Source of the DNA: Beroe forskalii
Taxonomy: Eukaryota > Ctenophora > Nuda > Beroida > Beroidae
Assembly: GCA_011033025.1 (NCBI GenBank)
Contig: WFMF01000066.1
Location: forward strand, 558,001 to 622,000
Direction: 5' to 3'
DNA length: 64,000 nucleotides
Part shown: in pieces, positions 36,515-49,495 of the stretch
Layout: each line of letters opens with the position of its first letter
Position numbering within the stretch: position 1 is the first letter of the stretch
Translations under genes and position numbers: made by a program
The notes under the pieces: model-generated
Database searches by the model: none
What the model saw: only the letters and a program-made list of their open reading frames with translations
What the model was told of the DNA's origin: nothing

Positions 36515-37519
36515 TGAGTGTATTAAATAAGTGTATAAATATTCAATATTAATTTATTACAAATTATGATGACGTGATATACAAACTTATAAAATTAATT
36601 CGTATATGAATTGTATATGAATGTAATATGAACCGTTTTGCCATAACTAATAAAAAATCACGGTTTATCGAGTTTTTAGAAGATTTATGTTTGACAGTTT
36701 TATCCATTGTTCTTGATTTGTAATAAATTGTTTTGCAGTTTTTCAGTGAAGTTATGTTTTGACAGTTTCTATCTATTTTGTTATTGATCTGCAGTCTTGG
36801 TAATATCCATATTTCATATGCTTTGACACGACATATTACATAAAGATGAACTCCTTAAATACGTAAATCAGTGCTTTATGAGTTTATGTTTTTGTTGGAT
36901 TGTTAAACTTGTGTGTAATATTGATATAATATTGCGGCACATTGCCAGCCCCACCGTGGGTTTCACAACAACAACGCTTCAAACTCATTTTCCCATCATT
37001 TTGATGGATATTTTTGACCAAGTGAATTGAATCTAATTTGGCCATCTCAAATATTTTCAATATCTCAGTTTGCAAAAACTTTTAGAAACTCCTCTACCAT
37101 GTTTCAATATTCTTGCATGCTAGATATTATAGTTAGATTTCAGGTCCAAAACGCCAAGGGTTCAAGGCATCATTCAAATTAAATTGTATAATCAGCCCCA
37201 AAACCATTACCGTATTATTTTAAACCTTTCCAACCAGCTCAGTTCGGTCACGCAACTGCTCAAAATTCATCTTTATAATCCCTCTCACAATTTTGAGGTA
37301 TGTCCTTAGCCTTCTGAAACTAAGTGATGTGGTATAGGGCTTAAATAACTTTGCATCGAACTAATTTTGATTGAGGCAAAGTGAAAATACCATTTCAATT
37401 CAAAGTTTTCAAAATTATATTATGACATATCGAATAGCGATCTAATTATTGCATTTTGACAAAAAATCACGTCCTCTCATCAGTACCATTTGTGATTTCA
37501 GGGTAGAGTACGGACCGTA
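36515..37519. other. 3' flank of the second LINE and of the peptide gene copy
   Basis: AT-rich non-coding sequence mirrored at 53204-54229 in the right arm. A short minus-strand ORF (36884-37075; right-arm match 53657-53857) differs in frame between arms and is not supported. Confidence 0.45.
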
Positions 37520-37551
37520 CTATTCCTTCTGTATACCAGCTTTGTTCTTCC
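37520..37551 (-). pseudogene. Last codons of the secreted-peptide gene
   Basis: These 32 bases match the final codons and TAG stop of the gene at 53009-53203, in inverted orientation. Homology stops exactly where the 780-bp foldback begins, which marks the inner edge of the inverted repeat. Confidence 0.8.
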
Positions 37552-38331
37552 AGTTGTGATTTTTGTCCAATGGACATGTCCAATGGACATCCATTGGACA
37601 TCCAATGGACATCCATTGAACATGATGTCCATCGGTAAAAATATCCAATGGTGTTCAATGGATCCATTTTTGAAGTTCAATGGACATGTTCAATGGATCC
37701 AATGGATGTTCAATGGATCCATCTGAGTGGATCAAATGGACACAATCACCAAACATGGTTTGGTAGATGGACATCAGTCTGGTATTTCTGTTCAATGGAT
37801 CCATTGTGTCCATTGGATCCAATGGATCCATTGTGTCCATTGAACATCATTGAACATGTCCATTGGATCCATTGTACATTGTGTCCATTGGATCCATTGT
37901 GTCCAATGGATCCATTGTGTCCAATGGACAAAATGGATCCATTGGATCCAATGGACACAATGTGCAATGGATCCAATGGACATGTCCAATGGTGTTCAAT
38001 GGACACAATGGATCCATTGGATCCAATGGACACAATGGATCCAATGAACAAAAATACCAGTCTGATGTCCATCTACCAAACCATGTTTGGTGATTGTGTC
38101 CATTGGATCCACTCAGATGGATCCATTGAACATCCTTGGATCCATTGAACATGTCCATTGAACATCAAAAATGGATCCAATGGATCCATTGGATCCATTG
38201 AACACCATTGGACATTTTTACCGATGGACATCATGTTCAATGGATGTCCATTGGATGTCCAATGGACGTCCATTGGACATGTCCATTGGACATGATGGAT
38301 CCAATGGATCCATTAGACAAAAATCACAACT
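37552..38331. mobile_element. 780-bp foldback element of TCCAATGGACA/GGATCC words
   Basis: Terminal inverted repeats AGTTGTGATTTTTGTC and GACAAAAATCACAACT enclose two arms that mirror each other around about 37942; for example the ACCAAACATGGTTTGGTAGA region at 37750 pairs with one at 38080. Nearly everything is made of TTGGATCCAATGG, TCCATTGGACA and GTGTCCATT words. The many Met/Asp/Trp-rich ORFs on both strands are artefacts of the repeat. No convincing TSD; its left end is the inverted-repeat breakpoint. Confidence 0.85.
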
Positions 38332-38539
38332 CTTGTGACACTTTTACCGAAAATTGTGTACGTCAGAGGATAAATGAGTACATAAATTCCCAATCGCTCT
38401 GACAAGAATGAAATGCTGATATACTGAATTAAACTCTCATTAAAATGGGGCAGAAATCTTTCGTTTTACACATCATCAGTGCCTATAATGAGAATAAACT
38501 AGATTAGGAAAATAGCAAAGCAAATGTACAGAAAACCAC

Positions 38540-39055
38540 CTAAGTCTTAAATGAGAGTAGAGGTATCCCAAAGGGGTCATTAGAATTAATTCCAAAAGGT
38601 TTAATTGATCTTAATTTTTGAATAAATTTATGTTCATTGATTTCTAAATTTTTGGGACTAGAATTCATTAAGATAAGAATTTCATAAGAGGTATTAAAAT
38701 TAGCTTTATCTAAAAATCCATGGTCATCGACCAAGTGAGCTCCCAGACTATAAATATCGGAAGTTTCAATTATCTGAAAAACGAACATTCGGTTTATCTA
38801 AAAAGTTCATAAATTTCCTTCGATGTTGATACTCGTTCATGGAGATGTCGGACTGTTCTACCAACATAACACTTTGGGTAAATCACAAAACAATAAATGA
38901 TACGTATGAATCATACAATATCATTTATTGTTTTGTGCAAGCACCGCCCAAAGTGCCATGCTGGCAGAACAGTCCGACATCTCCATGAACGAGCATCAGA
39001 ACATCGAAGGAAACTCTATGAACCCCTAGATAAACCGAATGTTCGTTTTTCAGAT
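38540..39055 (-). pseudogene. Retroelement C-terminal remnant with inverted duplicate
   Basis: The minus strand encodes HLVDDHGFLDKANFNTSYEI and NEHKFIQKLRSIKPFGINS, which resembles the C-terminal tail of Penelope-like retroelement proteins. The family call is weak. Upstream (38786-38915) a coding-like piece (SDISMNEYQHRRKFMNF) is repeated in inverted orientation at 38927-39053, making a 270-bp hairpin. Confidence 0.4.
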
Positions 39056-39329
39056 AATGATTGACAACTGCCGTTAGCTGGTTTAATCTTCACTCCATTT
39101 ATTTTTAACTTCTCTTTGTCCGTTATCATCTTACAACACATACAGTTTACGATAATTTATCAGAGGATAAATTATACGTCATTTGTTACAATACATGAAC
39201 ATAGCACATCTTTGACGTCATTCTCGGCTCCTGATCCGCACATTCGATGAGTATTCTTTACCTGCCTTACTACTTACTTACTACTTAATAGTTAATTTCA
39301 TATCATATCAAACAGATTAGATCATAGTA

Positions 39330-39718
39330 AGGCGACTGCATAGACTTAGGTTGGTCGAAAATCAGGTTTAATGTAAAAACACACACACAATTGTTGCTTT
39401 GAATATTTTTGTCTTCGTAATTCTTTATGCATCAGTTAGAAAACTAAATTCCTCAGAAACAAATGGAGCCGGATTTTTGACTCTGACCTCCAAAAATTTT
39501 AAAGCCCATTTTACGCATATTTTGCCAAATTTTTGGCCCAAATGGGCTAAAAAAGTTTTGGGGGCCTAAACCAAACATCCGGCTCCATTTGTTTCTGAAG
39601 AATTTCATTTTCCAACTGATGCAAAACAATTGATGACAAAATATTATTTGTATCGACATTTGTGTGCATTTTTACATCAAACCTGATTTTCGATCAACCC
39701 AAGTCTATGCAGTCGCCT
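39330..39718. mobile_element. Foldback MITE
   Basis: AGGCGACTGCATAGACTTAG at the left pairs with CAAGTCTATGCAGTCGCCT at the right. An inner inverted pair is built on AACAAATGGAGCCGGAT / ATCCGGCTCCATTTGTT. There is no ORF of note. Confidence 0.75.
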
Positions 39719-40761
39719 AACGTCTGGTTCGGCATGTTTCTACTAGTGCTTCTAGGTTTGGTAATGGTATCGGTACGATTGCGCGGCTTGGAACAGTCGG
39801 AAAATTTTGCAAGCAATTTCTTCTGCCAATTCATTTCACTTTCAGTTTGCGCTAAACCGTAATGTTGAATTTGAAAAATCGTACAAAATGTTTGACAGCG
39901 ACAGTGCCCAGTGCCGCACAGCGCAATTGTATTTGTACCGAACCTGCCTATAACACCTAATGCCTAAAGTCCAGAACAGTAACGCATAAAATGTCAATAT
40001 TGTCAATGTTTGTTTATCGCATCGCTCGATTGACAGAGCTGGCTTGATAAAATGTGAAGAAGCATAATTTGCTGTACTTTTGACAGAAGTTAAACGTAAA
40101 GTTGACACACAAACAATTATTATAAATTATCAAACAGTAAATTAATACGAGTCTTTATGGTAATGAACTTGAAGCTCACTGTCAATCGAGGGAATTGCTC
40201 ACATATTGTGTTATTGTTATAGGCGTGTAACTGTACAACTGCACATTCTCACATTTAAAACCTAGATTTATACATAAACTACTTCAACAATACATCAAAA
40301 GCAGGTTCCACTTCCGTCCCAATTCCAGGTTCATAGTACTTGATCTTTAGTCAACAGTTAGGTCAAATATTAAAAACAAATGATAAAAATGTCAAATATT
40401 TGAGTTCGAATCATTGTCACATTCTGGTAGTTTCTCCGAGTACTTTGGCTTATCTGGATAGAAACGCCAAGATAAGAAAAAGGACGTCACACTGCACAGT
40501 CTAAGGGCGGTCTGACTCAGGGAAAACGTCAATATCAAACTGAAAAGTCAGAATTTAAATGATCAACGTATATAAACTTAGAAATGAAATCAATGTCAAA
40601 TATGTCATAGATATTAGATTCAATCAAATCGATATCGGTTCAATCAAATCGATATCGGTTTTACAATGATCAACGTTTCAGAATGATCAACGTCGGAAAC
40701 ATTCATGATTTTAGAATATAATTTCGTAAAATCGCTATAAAATTGCGAGTGTAATACTTAC
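39719..40761. other. Downstream region of the transporter gene
   Basis: A terminal SLCO exon (TM12 and the cytoplasmic tail) would be expected here or beyond, but I find none. Short duplicate ATCAAATCGATATCGGTTC occurs at about 40620-40660. No other gene is recognised. Confidence 0.4.
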
Positions 40762-43700
40762 TTGTTGAGATCGTAGAGGTGGCAGCTGCCAGAGGCGTCG
40801 CCCCCGCCTCCCCGCCACACGGCGCAATAGTTGTCGATGATAGCCCCGAATATGATGGGTCCCAGGAGAAAGCCAAAGGCCCGGGTAAAGAAATGCTTGG
40901 CCCCCTGGGTGGCAGTCCGGTCTATCTCGTTCACCACCCTGCAACGGGAAGAGAAATGATTGGACAGAATGGATACATGCACTTGGTTATGAAGGTGAAA
41001 GAATAAAGTTATTTTCTGGTGTTGCCAAAACTCGATGCTTACAATTAAAATTACATGGAACATGGTAATAACATGGGTATACATTGTACAATATGTACAC
41101 TTCACAAAGTGTATAATAGTTACTCTGCACGCAGTGTCTCTGGTATATACCTGAGGTAGGCGACGTGAAGAGCCGGGTACGCGCTGATGAACACCACAAT
41201 GCCCAGTAAGTTCTGAGCGATGAGCACGACCCACATCTTCCTGGCACAGCGGGGTCCTGGAGGGCAGGGCCCTGCAAGGAGGTGAGGGGAGGTGCTACAA
41301 CGACATGCGCTGTACACGCCTCCCGCCCCGTCTTTCTGCTGAAAATAGACAGCTACACATTGCAGACAGAGCAGCAAACAAAATGGGGCCAATACTTATA
41401 CAGGGGTGATGAAAGGCATACAAAATGGGGACATTTTAACTGTTTGAAAGCATTAAATTTGAATAAAACTTAAGTCGAATTTTTGATTCCCCAGTCCTGT
41501 GGAGTGTGGATCAAAATTAAAATGCAACCCGCCCTCTTGTTAATAAACGTAAAGTGAAGAAATTGTCTTTGGTACTTTAAATTCGATGCCTCTCAGATTT
41601 TGAATCATTCTGATATTTCTGAGTCGCGCGGTGCCATGAGCGCACGTGGATATACTGCGATTAAAACAGAATCACACACGTAGTCGTACAAATTGCGACC
41701 ATGTGGAAATTATAAGAGAAGGCGTGTTCTGAGAACTCATCTACTCACAGATAAGGAGGAGGCCTGGCAGCCGGCATGACAGGGAGAGAAGTAGGTGACA
41801 CCGTGTCCCAAGTCGCAGGTGGGCTGGTAGAACTCAGTGGAGCACCCGCATTCCATGTTACACCCACTAGTCAGATTGCTGAGAGGTTAATAAGTTGCTA
41901 TGCAAATATACTGTTGTGAGGGTTCGTGAGCAGAGAATGAGCAAATGAGGAATAAATGATTTAAAAAGGTTCAACTCAATCCGATATGAAATATTTCCGA
42001 TAGTTCCGTTTACCTGTGATGTTTTCCAGTTTTCAGTCAGTAAATCTAACAATGATGATGATGAATAACACGTACTGTATGGGGTGGAGTATGTCACCAG
42101 GGTAGGGGATGTCAATGCCTGCCACTTGGTCCGGGTCGCAGTGCCACAAAGTGAGTACTGTCAGAGGCAGTGTCAGCATTTGGGTGACCACCACGAACCG
42201 CATGCAACCTCTACCTATAGGGGAGGGGGAGAAGGGAAACGTCAAAGAGAAACAGTCTCAAAGTCTACTATTAAATGTCTGCTGTAACTATTCAATTTGA
42301 AGCCTTTCAGAGCGTATTTAGTCGCCAAAATGCAAATAAGTGTCAGCTTGAACTCAGTGCATTCAGATGTCAGTATGAACCGGTCAGAGTAAGCTGGTGT
42401 CAGCGGGATGTCAGAGAAAACTTAGCTCGAGTCAATGCTAAGTATTGCTAATTGGTTTCATCAGAAATAAACATTAAACTTGTCTTAGAGTAAACTGGAA
42501 CTATATGTTGACTGGTGTCAGTAGAAGCTGGTCTCAGAGTTTTCAGCATTTCAAACTGTCAGTCTGAAAGTGAAATGGTCTGTGTATAGTTACACAATGA
42601 TGTAAACTATAGTAGTTATCATTGTTACCCACCTGTCAAATTACATTTTCCCACGATAGTTCCCCCGATAATAAGACCAACGAGAGTCCCAATCGTTCTT
42701 AAGACTCCAAGCAGAATACCTGTCTTTGATGTTGGCATCCTGAAATGTAGCCCAGTCATTCATTCAGCTAATAAATCGGTAGCATACTGAAATACGAGGC
42801 CAAGTTTAATCAAATTGGTGTATCAAAATTTTGAGGCGCAGCGTAATACACCGTGCCTCAAAAGTTCGAAATACCACGGTTACCAACTGCTCGGTAAGTT
42901 TTTTCAAGGCTAAAGCTCCAAATCTTACTTGAAGATGAGAGAGTACAGTTTCGTGTCGAATGGCATGGAAGAAAGGAAGATGTTGTTAAAGGCCTCTCCG
43001 AATAAGAGGAAGACCAGAGCGTTGTTCTTGGCAAGTCTCTTGAGCGTGGGAACCATGTCGGTAATGAGCTCTTGGAAGGAACGGTTGAGTTCTGCCTCCT
43101 TCTCTTCCTCACTTGATTCTCCTCTCTCTATCTTCTTCATCAGCACTCCCTGGGGTAACGGGATGATTAGATCTCTCAACTGTGGGAGGTCCTGACTCCT
43201 GGTGGCCTGGTGCGTGTCGCAACATCGGGAAATGAGAATCACTATGCAGGTCTCAGGAATTTCAGTAGCGCGGCACCCTGTTATTAATTCAGCATCTTAA
43301 TCTTTGCTGTACAATTCACGTTTATACAAATGGGGCATGGATGGAAATTTTACTATTTCAGTATTGTTCTTAGAATCTCGCATGTAACACCTGCGACATG
43401 ATGGTACTGTTTTTTGTGTGAAATGCCACGATATCAATATGCTGACCATTGAAGCATAAACTTATCGGTAAATAACTTTGTTGTAAAATGCGTATTTCAG
43501 AAAGAGTGTTAAATGTTCATGAATAATAGAATCAAGTACCATACAAACAGTATAATATGCCCGCATTATTACCTTAGCAGCAGGCATCTGTTTAGGGAAC
43601 AGGAGTACCGGGAAGCCTGTGACAATGAGCAGTACCCCAGGAATGAGGTACCCCATCCACCATGCCCCCACCCAGTGACTGCTCTCCGGGGTGACTCCCG

Positions 43701-45923
43701 GGGGCGCCGCCCCCAGAGTCACGTACTGCCGGATCAGGAAGGCTCCCAGTACAAAGGAAACGGGGAAAGCCATGTAGTTGAGGATGTTGTTGAAGGCAAT
43801 GGCGGGACCCAGCTTATTCTGCGTCATGATCTCGTCCAGATACGTCATCCCACACACCATGAGGGGCGTGTTACCGATACCCTGACAGAAAGGGGGTGTT
43901 ACAGATACCCTGACAGAAAGGGCGTGTTACAGATACCCTGACAGAAAGGGGTTGTTACCGATACCCTGACAGAAAGGGGGTGTTACCGATACCCTGACAG
44001 AAAGGGGGTGTTACCGATACCCTGACAGAAAGGGGGCGTTACCGATACCCTGACAGAAAGGGGGTGTTACTGATACCCAGACAGAAAGGGGGTGTTACCG
44101 ATACCCTGACAGAAAGGGGCTGTTACCGATACCATGACAGAAAGGGGGTGTTACAGATACCCAGACAGAAAGGGGGTGTTACCGATACCCTGACAGAAAG
44201 GGGCTGTTACCGATACCCTGACAGAAAGGGGGTGTTACTGATACCCTGACAGAAAGGGTGTGTTACTGATACCCTTACAGAAAGTGGGTGTTACAGATAC
44301 CCAGACAGAAAGGGGGTGTTACCGATACCCTGACAGAAAGAAGGTGTTACAGATACCCTGACAGAAAGGGTGTGATACCGATACCCTTACAGAAAGTGGG
44401 TGTTACCGATACCCTGACAGAAAGGGGGTGTTATAGATACCCTGATAGAAAGGGGGTGTTACCGATACCCTGACAGAAAGGGGGTGTTACCGATACCCTG
44501 ACAGAAAGGGGGTGTTACCGATACCCTGACAGAAAGGGGGTGTTATAGATACCCTGACAGAAAGGGGGTGTTACCGATACCCTGACAGAAAGGGGGTGTT
44601 ACCGATACCCTGACAGAAAGGGGGGGGGTTACCGATACCCTGACAGAAAGGGGGTGTTACCGATACCCTGACATAAAGGGGGTGTTACCGATACCCTGAC
44701 AGAAAGGTGATGTTACCGATACCCTGACAGAAAGGGGGTGTTACTGATATCCTGACTGAAAGGGGATGTTACCGATACCCTGACAGGAAGGGGGTGTTAC
44801 CGATACCCTGAGGGGTGTTCTTTCTGAATCACACTTTAAGCCGACTAGGTCTCAAGTCAAAATCGAATTGGCTCAATTCGGTTTTTGATTTTCGGGTGGA
44901 CCCCCAGATAATAAATGCCAAATCTAGAGAATCAAAACTCACGTGTAACATTCCTGCTACGAAGAGCACCCAGAAGAGTTTGTTGTTCTTGGCTGCGTAG
45001 AAGTTTCCAGCAGTAGACGCTCCTCCGACATTGTAACCCCCGTTCTCACTATCCGAACACGTGCTCTCACTGTTAGAAGTGCCGTTCAGGTTGTCAGTTG
45101 TTTCCGGGAGCTGAAAACAGAGAGGTTGTGTGAGGAATGAAAACAGAGTGATTTAGGACAACAGTCCGGCGTGAAGTACCCAAATGCGTGCACATGGATT
45201 TATCGCTAAAAACGCGTATAATTCGACAGAAATTCTATTAAAAGTAAATTGCGGGCACTGTAAAATGCGCGTCTTCATCAGTCAATTCATCGATCGATGC
45301 ATGTGCACTACTAGTTACTACATACACTATACAGTATACAGGTAGGTGTCAAACAGATGGAAAGGGAAGAAGTCACCGCAATTAAAGAGCAAATACAACA
45401 CAAAACTTCCCATTTATAGTTATACCTCCACAAATAACTGGGTTCCACTTTGCAGGACGCACGACAGTAGCACCACGAAGACCCCAAAGAAGATCCATCT
45501 GATCTTACTTCTGCTACTGAAGTGTCCGAAGATGAAGGCCACCATAAACCCGGTCAAATCGTTAGATATCAAAATGTAACCTGAGGGTGGACGTTGGATA
45601 ATAGGAGGAAAACTGATGGATTTAAAACATAGATATTCAACCTTGTAAAATAAGCAACTTTTTCAGAATCAAATATTATTCACAGAATCATTGAATCTCA
45701 GCCCCAGGCATTGCAGTAAATGCTAAGAAGGTGTACCCATTTGTTTGGACGTCATGTTGAAGAGTTGTTGCAAGGCTGGCATCAGGACCTGGTTCATTCC
45801 AACTGTGATAGTGGTACAGAACGATACCAAGGAAAAGAGGATCAGGAATGTGGCCGGCTTGTTTACCACCTGGATAGTGGATATGTCATTAAATTGAAAT
45901 ACTGTGTAATGGCTGAATTTCAT
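40762..45923 (-). CDS. SLCO: SLCO/OATP-family organic anion transporter, ends incomplete
   Basis: OATPs are 12-span plasma-membrane carriers for amphipathic organic anions. Ten minus-strand exons with matching GT-AG sites and phases: 45869-45737, 45580-45426, 45110-44943, 43881-43573, 43179-42929, 42739-42633, 42214-42076, 41878-41749, 41338-41151 and 40938-40762, about 585 residues. Diagnostic pieces: TM1-2 (KPATFLILFSLVSF), the GIGNTPLMVCGMTYLDE signature, SLIFK-MPTSKTGILLGVLR, the cysteine-rich Kazal-like loop between TM9 and TM10 (CNMECGCSTEFYQPTCDLGH, FSPCHAGC, ACRCS) and the family block FGFLLGPIIFGAIIDNYCAVW. The first exon may instead open at an in-frame ATG at 45923. The terminal exon is missing. 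Intron 3 carries a 28-bp minisatellite built from the exon-4 acceptor. The exon-5 start (43179) is the phase-compatible choice; the acceptor there is not strong. Confidence 0.9.
43873..44806. repeat. 28-bp minisatellite of the exon-4 splice acceptor
   Basis: About 33 direct units of the type CCGATACCCTGACAGAAAGG(GGGTGTTA) run up to and into exon 4 of the SLCO-like gene. On the coding strand each unit reads TAACACCCCCTTTCTGTCAG followed by GGTATCGG, that is, pyrimidine tract, CAG and the first bases of the exon. Units differ by scattered substitutions. The last unit is the real intron-exon junction at 43882/43881. Confidence 0.93.
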
Positions 45924-48096
45924 AGGGTGAAATAAGGCACCAAGGATGCAGCTGCGAATGTAATCAGAGTTATTTATAGATACGGTGAAAATGAACCAAC
46001 GCCCAAGAGAACGCCTGTCGCCTTATTCTGAAGTTATTGCCACGCATATCAATAAAAATAGCCGCATTTTGCAGCAGATCACACAAAATGTTGAAAATTT
46101 CAAAGAAAGATGTGAACTCCTCCACACACCTGCAATGAAGATGGTCTCCATGCCCAAATACCACAGTTAGCCACTTTCTTCACTTGATCTTCACAGGACT
46201 CCACCATACCAATAATAGCGTGTTTTTCACTTCGGGATTGTAGTTACAATCTGCCACTTGTTCTAGTCACCTGCTCTCATCCAACACCTCTAAATCACTT
46301 GCTGTAACTCTAAGTCACTTATTTTAAGTCACTTGCCCCCTAAGTCACTTGCTCTAAGTCACCCGCTCTAAGTCACCTGCCTTAAGTGATCACTGATCAA
46401 TCACCTGCTCGTCGCATCTTGTGAATGTGACCAGCATTATAAAATAATGAATAATTATTCATTTTAAGGGTCAATCAGAGTAAGCGAATACTGTCAAGAA
46501 TACCATGAAGAGAATTGAAGAGAATAGAAAGGTCATTCTTTTTCAAAAGTGAAAGCTCAAAAATTTCCATCAAAAGCTCGTGAAAAATGATGACGATACA
46601 GAAAGAAAAATTAAAGGAATTACGCATTAAGGTCGGAGTAAGATAGCTTTATGAGGATGAATAGGGACGCGGAGCATATAAACATTATAATATTGCATGG
46701 TAAAATCAATGCAATCAGTCTAAGTAGGATTATGACCGTTCAGTACGAATGTGAATGTGCTATAACTTCAGGACTCGTATGTACTGCTCAGGTTTATCTG
46801 ATTTCAAAGACTCGGCACGTACAATTATTATAATTCAATTTACCGACCAATAAAATTCTATCTTCAACGAAGAAAAGTACTAGAATTCTCAAAAACGAAC
46901 ATAATGCAGGAATCAAAATGGAAATTTTAAAAAGTTAGAAATTGTGATATTATTATTTGCTCAGTTTCAAGGAAATTATCAACTAAGTGCAAATCTACAC
47001 TGTATAGCTAATACCAAGTACCAATGTACTTAAAGGCTACCTAATATGGAACCTTAGTCGGATATTTCAATAATAAGATTCTTCTTAAAGTTGAAAAAAC
47101 CCGAGTGAATATCATCCTCAGTTCCATGGAGAAATGGCACAAGATTGGTAGATTAATTGATTCAGTCTAAAGATGCATAATAATGATGCGATAAACGAGC
47201 AATATATGGGCATGAATATGGGCATAAATCTGCTCACATGGCTTGCGCAATACCCGTCAAATGATTAATTAAAAGCGGCTGCGTTCCCAGCAGAGAGTCA
47301 TGGTATCGGAATGCTCACGGTGCGACAAAATCCTCTAAAACTTCCTCCTGTGATTTGAATTATTATATGTCCTTAATTCATTATTCCACTGATGTCATCA
47401 GTATGTAAGCCAGGAAATTAACAAGATTTGATATTTAATGAATGAAATTTTTGCTCCTTCATTACCAAGGTGTGCTGCAATCTGCTAATCTTAACCTTAT
47501 CAGTTCCTTGAACTATAAACGTGCTTAATAAACGTGGCGCAATAATTAATTTGAATCCAATTCTTACGCAGCATATTTTCCAAGTATCTCCAAAAATTTT
47601 ACTGTCAGAACTACTAAGAACATATTACCAAGAATAACAATAATTGCACAGAAAAGTCAATGAAATCGAACGTCTGAACCGGAGTGGTATACAAATCAAT
47701 AAAACCGTAATATGAGATAGAGTGAAACAGGAGCGCGGGAAGTTTGCCAGATAATAACCCCGGCTAATCCTGAGCTGCTCTGAACACGATTGTGTTACTC
47801 ACAGAACACATACCACGCGTTTTACTTTATAAGAACCTACAAAGCACCCCGGAAGATATGTATATAATCTGAATCTTGACTGTATTTAGGTATATATATT
47901 GGAAGGTGGAGCAGGAGACTCAACCAATTAAACCAGACTTATCAAAACGTCTGATGATAAGCGAGCCGCGAGGGATGTGGGTATGTTTAATCAAGTTTAA
48001 GAGAGAAAAAGAGAGAGTGCATTCTGTGGAAAGTTTGTGTGATGAATTTGGGCCTACTCATGGGCCCACAAGTGCGGTAATATCATATTAATTTTC
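45924..48096. other. Upstream of the transporter; CTAAGTCACTT minisatellite
   Basis: The 5' exon or promoter of the SLCO-like gene should lie here but is not identifiable. 46265-46395 is a short array of CTAAGTCACTTG units. The rest is AT-rich and unassigned. Confidence 0.45.
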
Positions 48097-48529
48097 GGGG
48101 GCCGGGGGGTCTGAGGTCGATTTTCGGTTTTTTTGTGGTTTCTGATAGAGCTGAACGCATGCTACCAGTAGGTTTTTACCCCATGAAAAAATATAATTCC
48201 TAGCCGAAGTTATGAATTTTGAATTTTTCAAAACGCGTGTTCACTTGTAATTACAGTACGTGTGCAAACTTCTAACGCGATTTGCCGATAATAAACTGTA
48301 AAATGTATCTCCTCCTAAAATCTTTGAGGTAACCCTTGAAACTTGGTAGTTTTGTTCTAGGGCATAAAACAAAACTATTAATCGATCCGACTTCTGATTA
48401 AGGCCTCAGAAGGGAAAATATAGCTTTTTGAAATTTAAAAATCGTCATTTTCGACTATTTTTCGGACAGGAGCCAACTTTGAGGGAAATAAGAAAAACCC
48501 GAAAATCGACCTTGAACCCCCCGGCCCCC
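48097..48529. mobile_element. MITE with ~35-bp TIRs
   Basis: GGGGGCCGGGGGGTCTGAGG with GTCGATTTTCGG at the left pairs with CCGAAAATCGACCTTGAACC and CCCCGGCCCCC at the right. The interior lacks an ORF and is not palindromic. No TSD was resolved. Confidence 0.6.
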
Positions 48530-49495
48530 TCAATCGACCTATTTTCACAAACTCATTGAACCTATTCACAAAGTAAAGAAAAGGGAATTGAAACGTCCTC
48601 CGGCCCATTACCCTTCTGTATGTCTGAAAAGTGCGGCAGCTCCTCATTATAGAGTAGTATTGTTCTACGCAATTGGAGCAATCAATTGGAATATCCGTTG
48701 CAATTGTTTCAAAGAGCAAAGATCATTTAATTAGCGAAAAAGATAAAAGATTAGGAAAGAAGATGATACGTTTAAAACTGTAAAGAACTGGTAATAAATG
48801 TTTCAATGTTCCACCCTTGATAATTGGAACTGGAAAACAAAAACCCATTAAACCGGAGATTATAAACATCGAGGTATAGGGAAATTGACAAACCAATATA
48901 ATATTGACAAAATTTGTTGCCTCGGCAACGCAAACATCGGGATGATAAATACTGTGCCCATTAAAGACAACAGCTTGATTCCCCAACGTATGTAATGATA
49001 AATGAGCAGACAACTTATAGAATTGACAAAATTCCTGGCACAGGTAAAGCGTGTTATATTTTGACAATAATATTTGATTGCTTGCAACAAAGTATAGACT
49101 GCTTTATAGGCAAGTTCACCACATTAAGAAGGATTCTTATCAAGGTTCAGAGAGTTGTTGATTCGTGGCAATTTGGAGGACGATAAGGTTAAACTTTGAA
49201 AGAGGAAATTGAGAAAACAAATTAGAACGTTATATGGGTTTAAGTTGGAAATATATGAATTAATTGAACAAAAATTCAAATTGATACATATGATAGACAT
49301 GTCATGGTTAGAAACGATGAATTATCAAAACTATACCCCGCCCAGGATCGTTTTAGGGATCATTGCAGTATACTCAATACTGTCACCAAGAAATTACAGG
49401 GTAAATTAACTTTAAACGAAGTTTGGCTATGTGAAAGAGCACTTAAAAACAGTCAAACGGTTGATACCTTACGAATGTCGTAAGGCCAAGTGGAA
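48530..49495. other. Unassigned AT-rich spacer
   Basis: No gene, RNA or clear repeat is seen; the short ORFs lack any recognisable feature. Confidence 0.4.

Larger units (their letters stand above)
20295..37551 (+). repeat. Left arm of giant inverted repeat
   Basis: The sequence is the reverse complement of 53172-64000, apart from indels. Shared items in mirror order: SEC13 exons 5-8, a 64-bp palindrome, a small ORF, a TTGAATTACT minisatellite, a stacked-hairpin MITE, two LINEs, and the last codons of a secreted-peptide gene. The outer limit is set by the window end, so the true arm may extend left of 20295. SEC13 exons 6, 7 and 8 show no difference between the arms by eye. Arm-specific insertions here: 21582-22836, about 120 bp near 23520-23640, 27334-31697 and 33186-35928. 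Confidence 0.93.

Noticed and set aside
36884..37075. Small ORF MQTEILKIFEMAKLDS (also 53657-53857)
   Set aside because: The two arm copies differ by frame-changing bases in the middle and no family is recognisable.
37463..38402. Met/Asp/Trp/His-rich ORFs on both strands (for example 37648-38148)
   Set aside because: They are translations of the GGATCC/CCATTGG foldback repeat, present symmetrically on both strands.
43873..44806. Regular 28-bp repeat that could be taken for a CRISPR array
   Set aside because: There are no unique spacers; units are contiguous and end in an animal exon, so it is a minisatellite.
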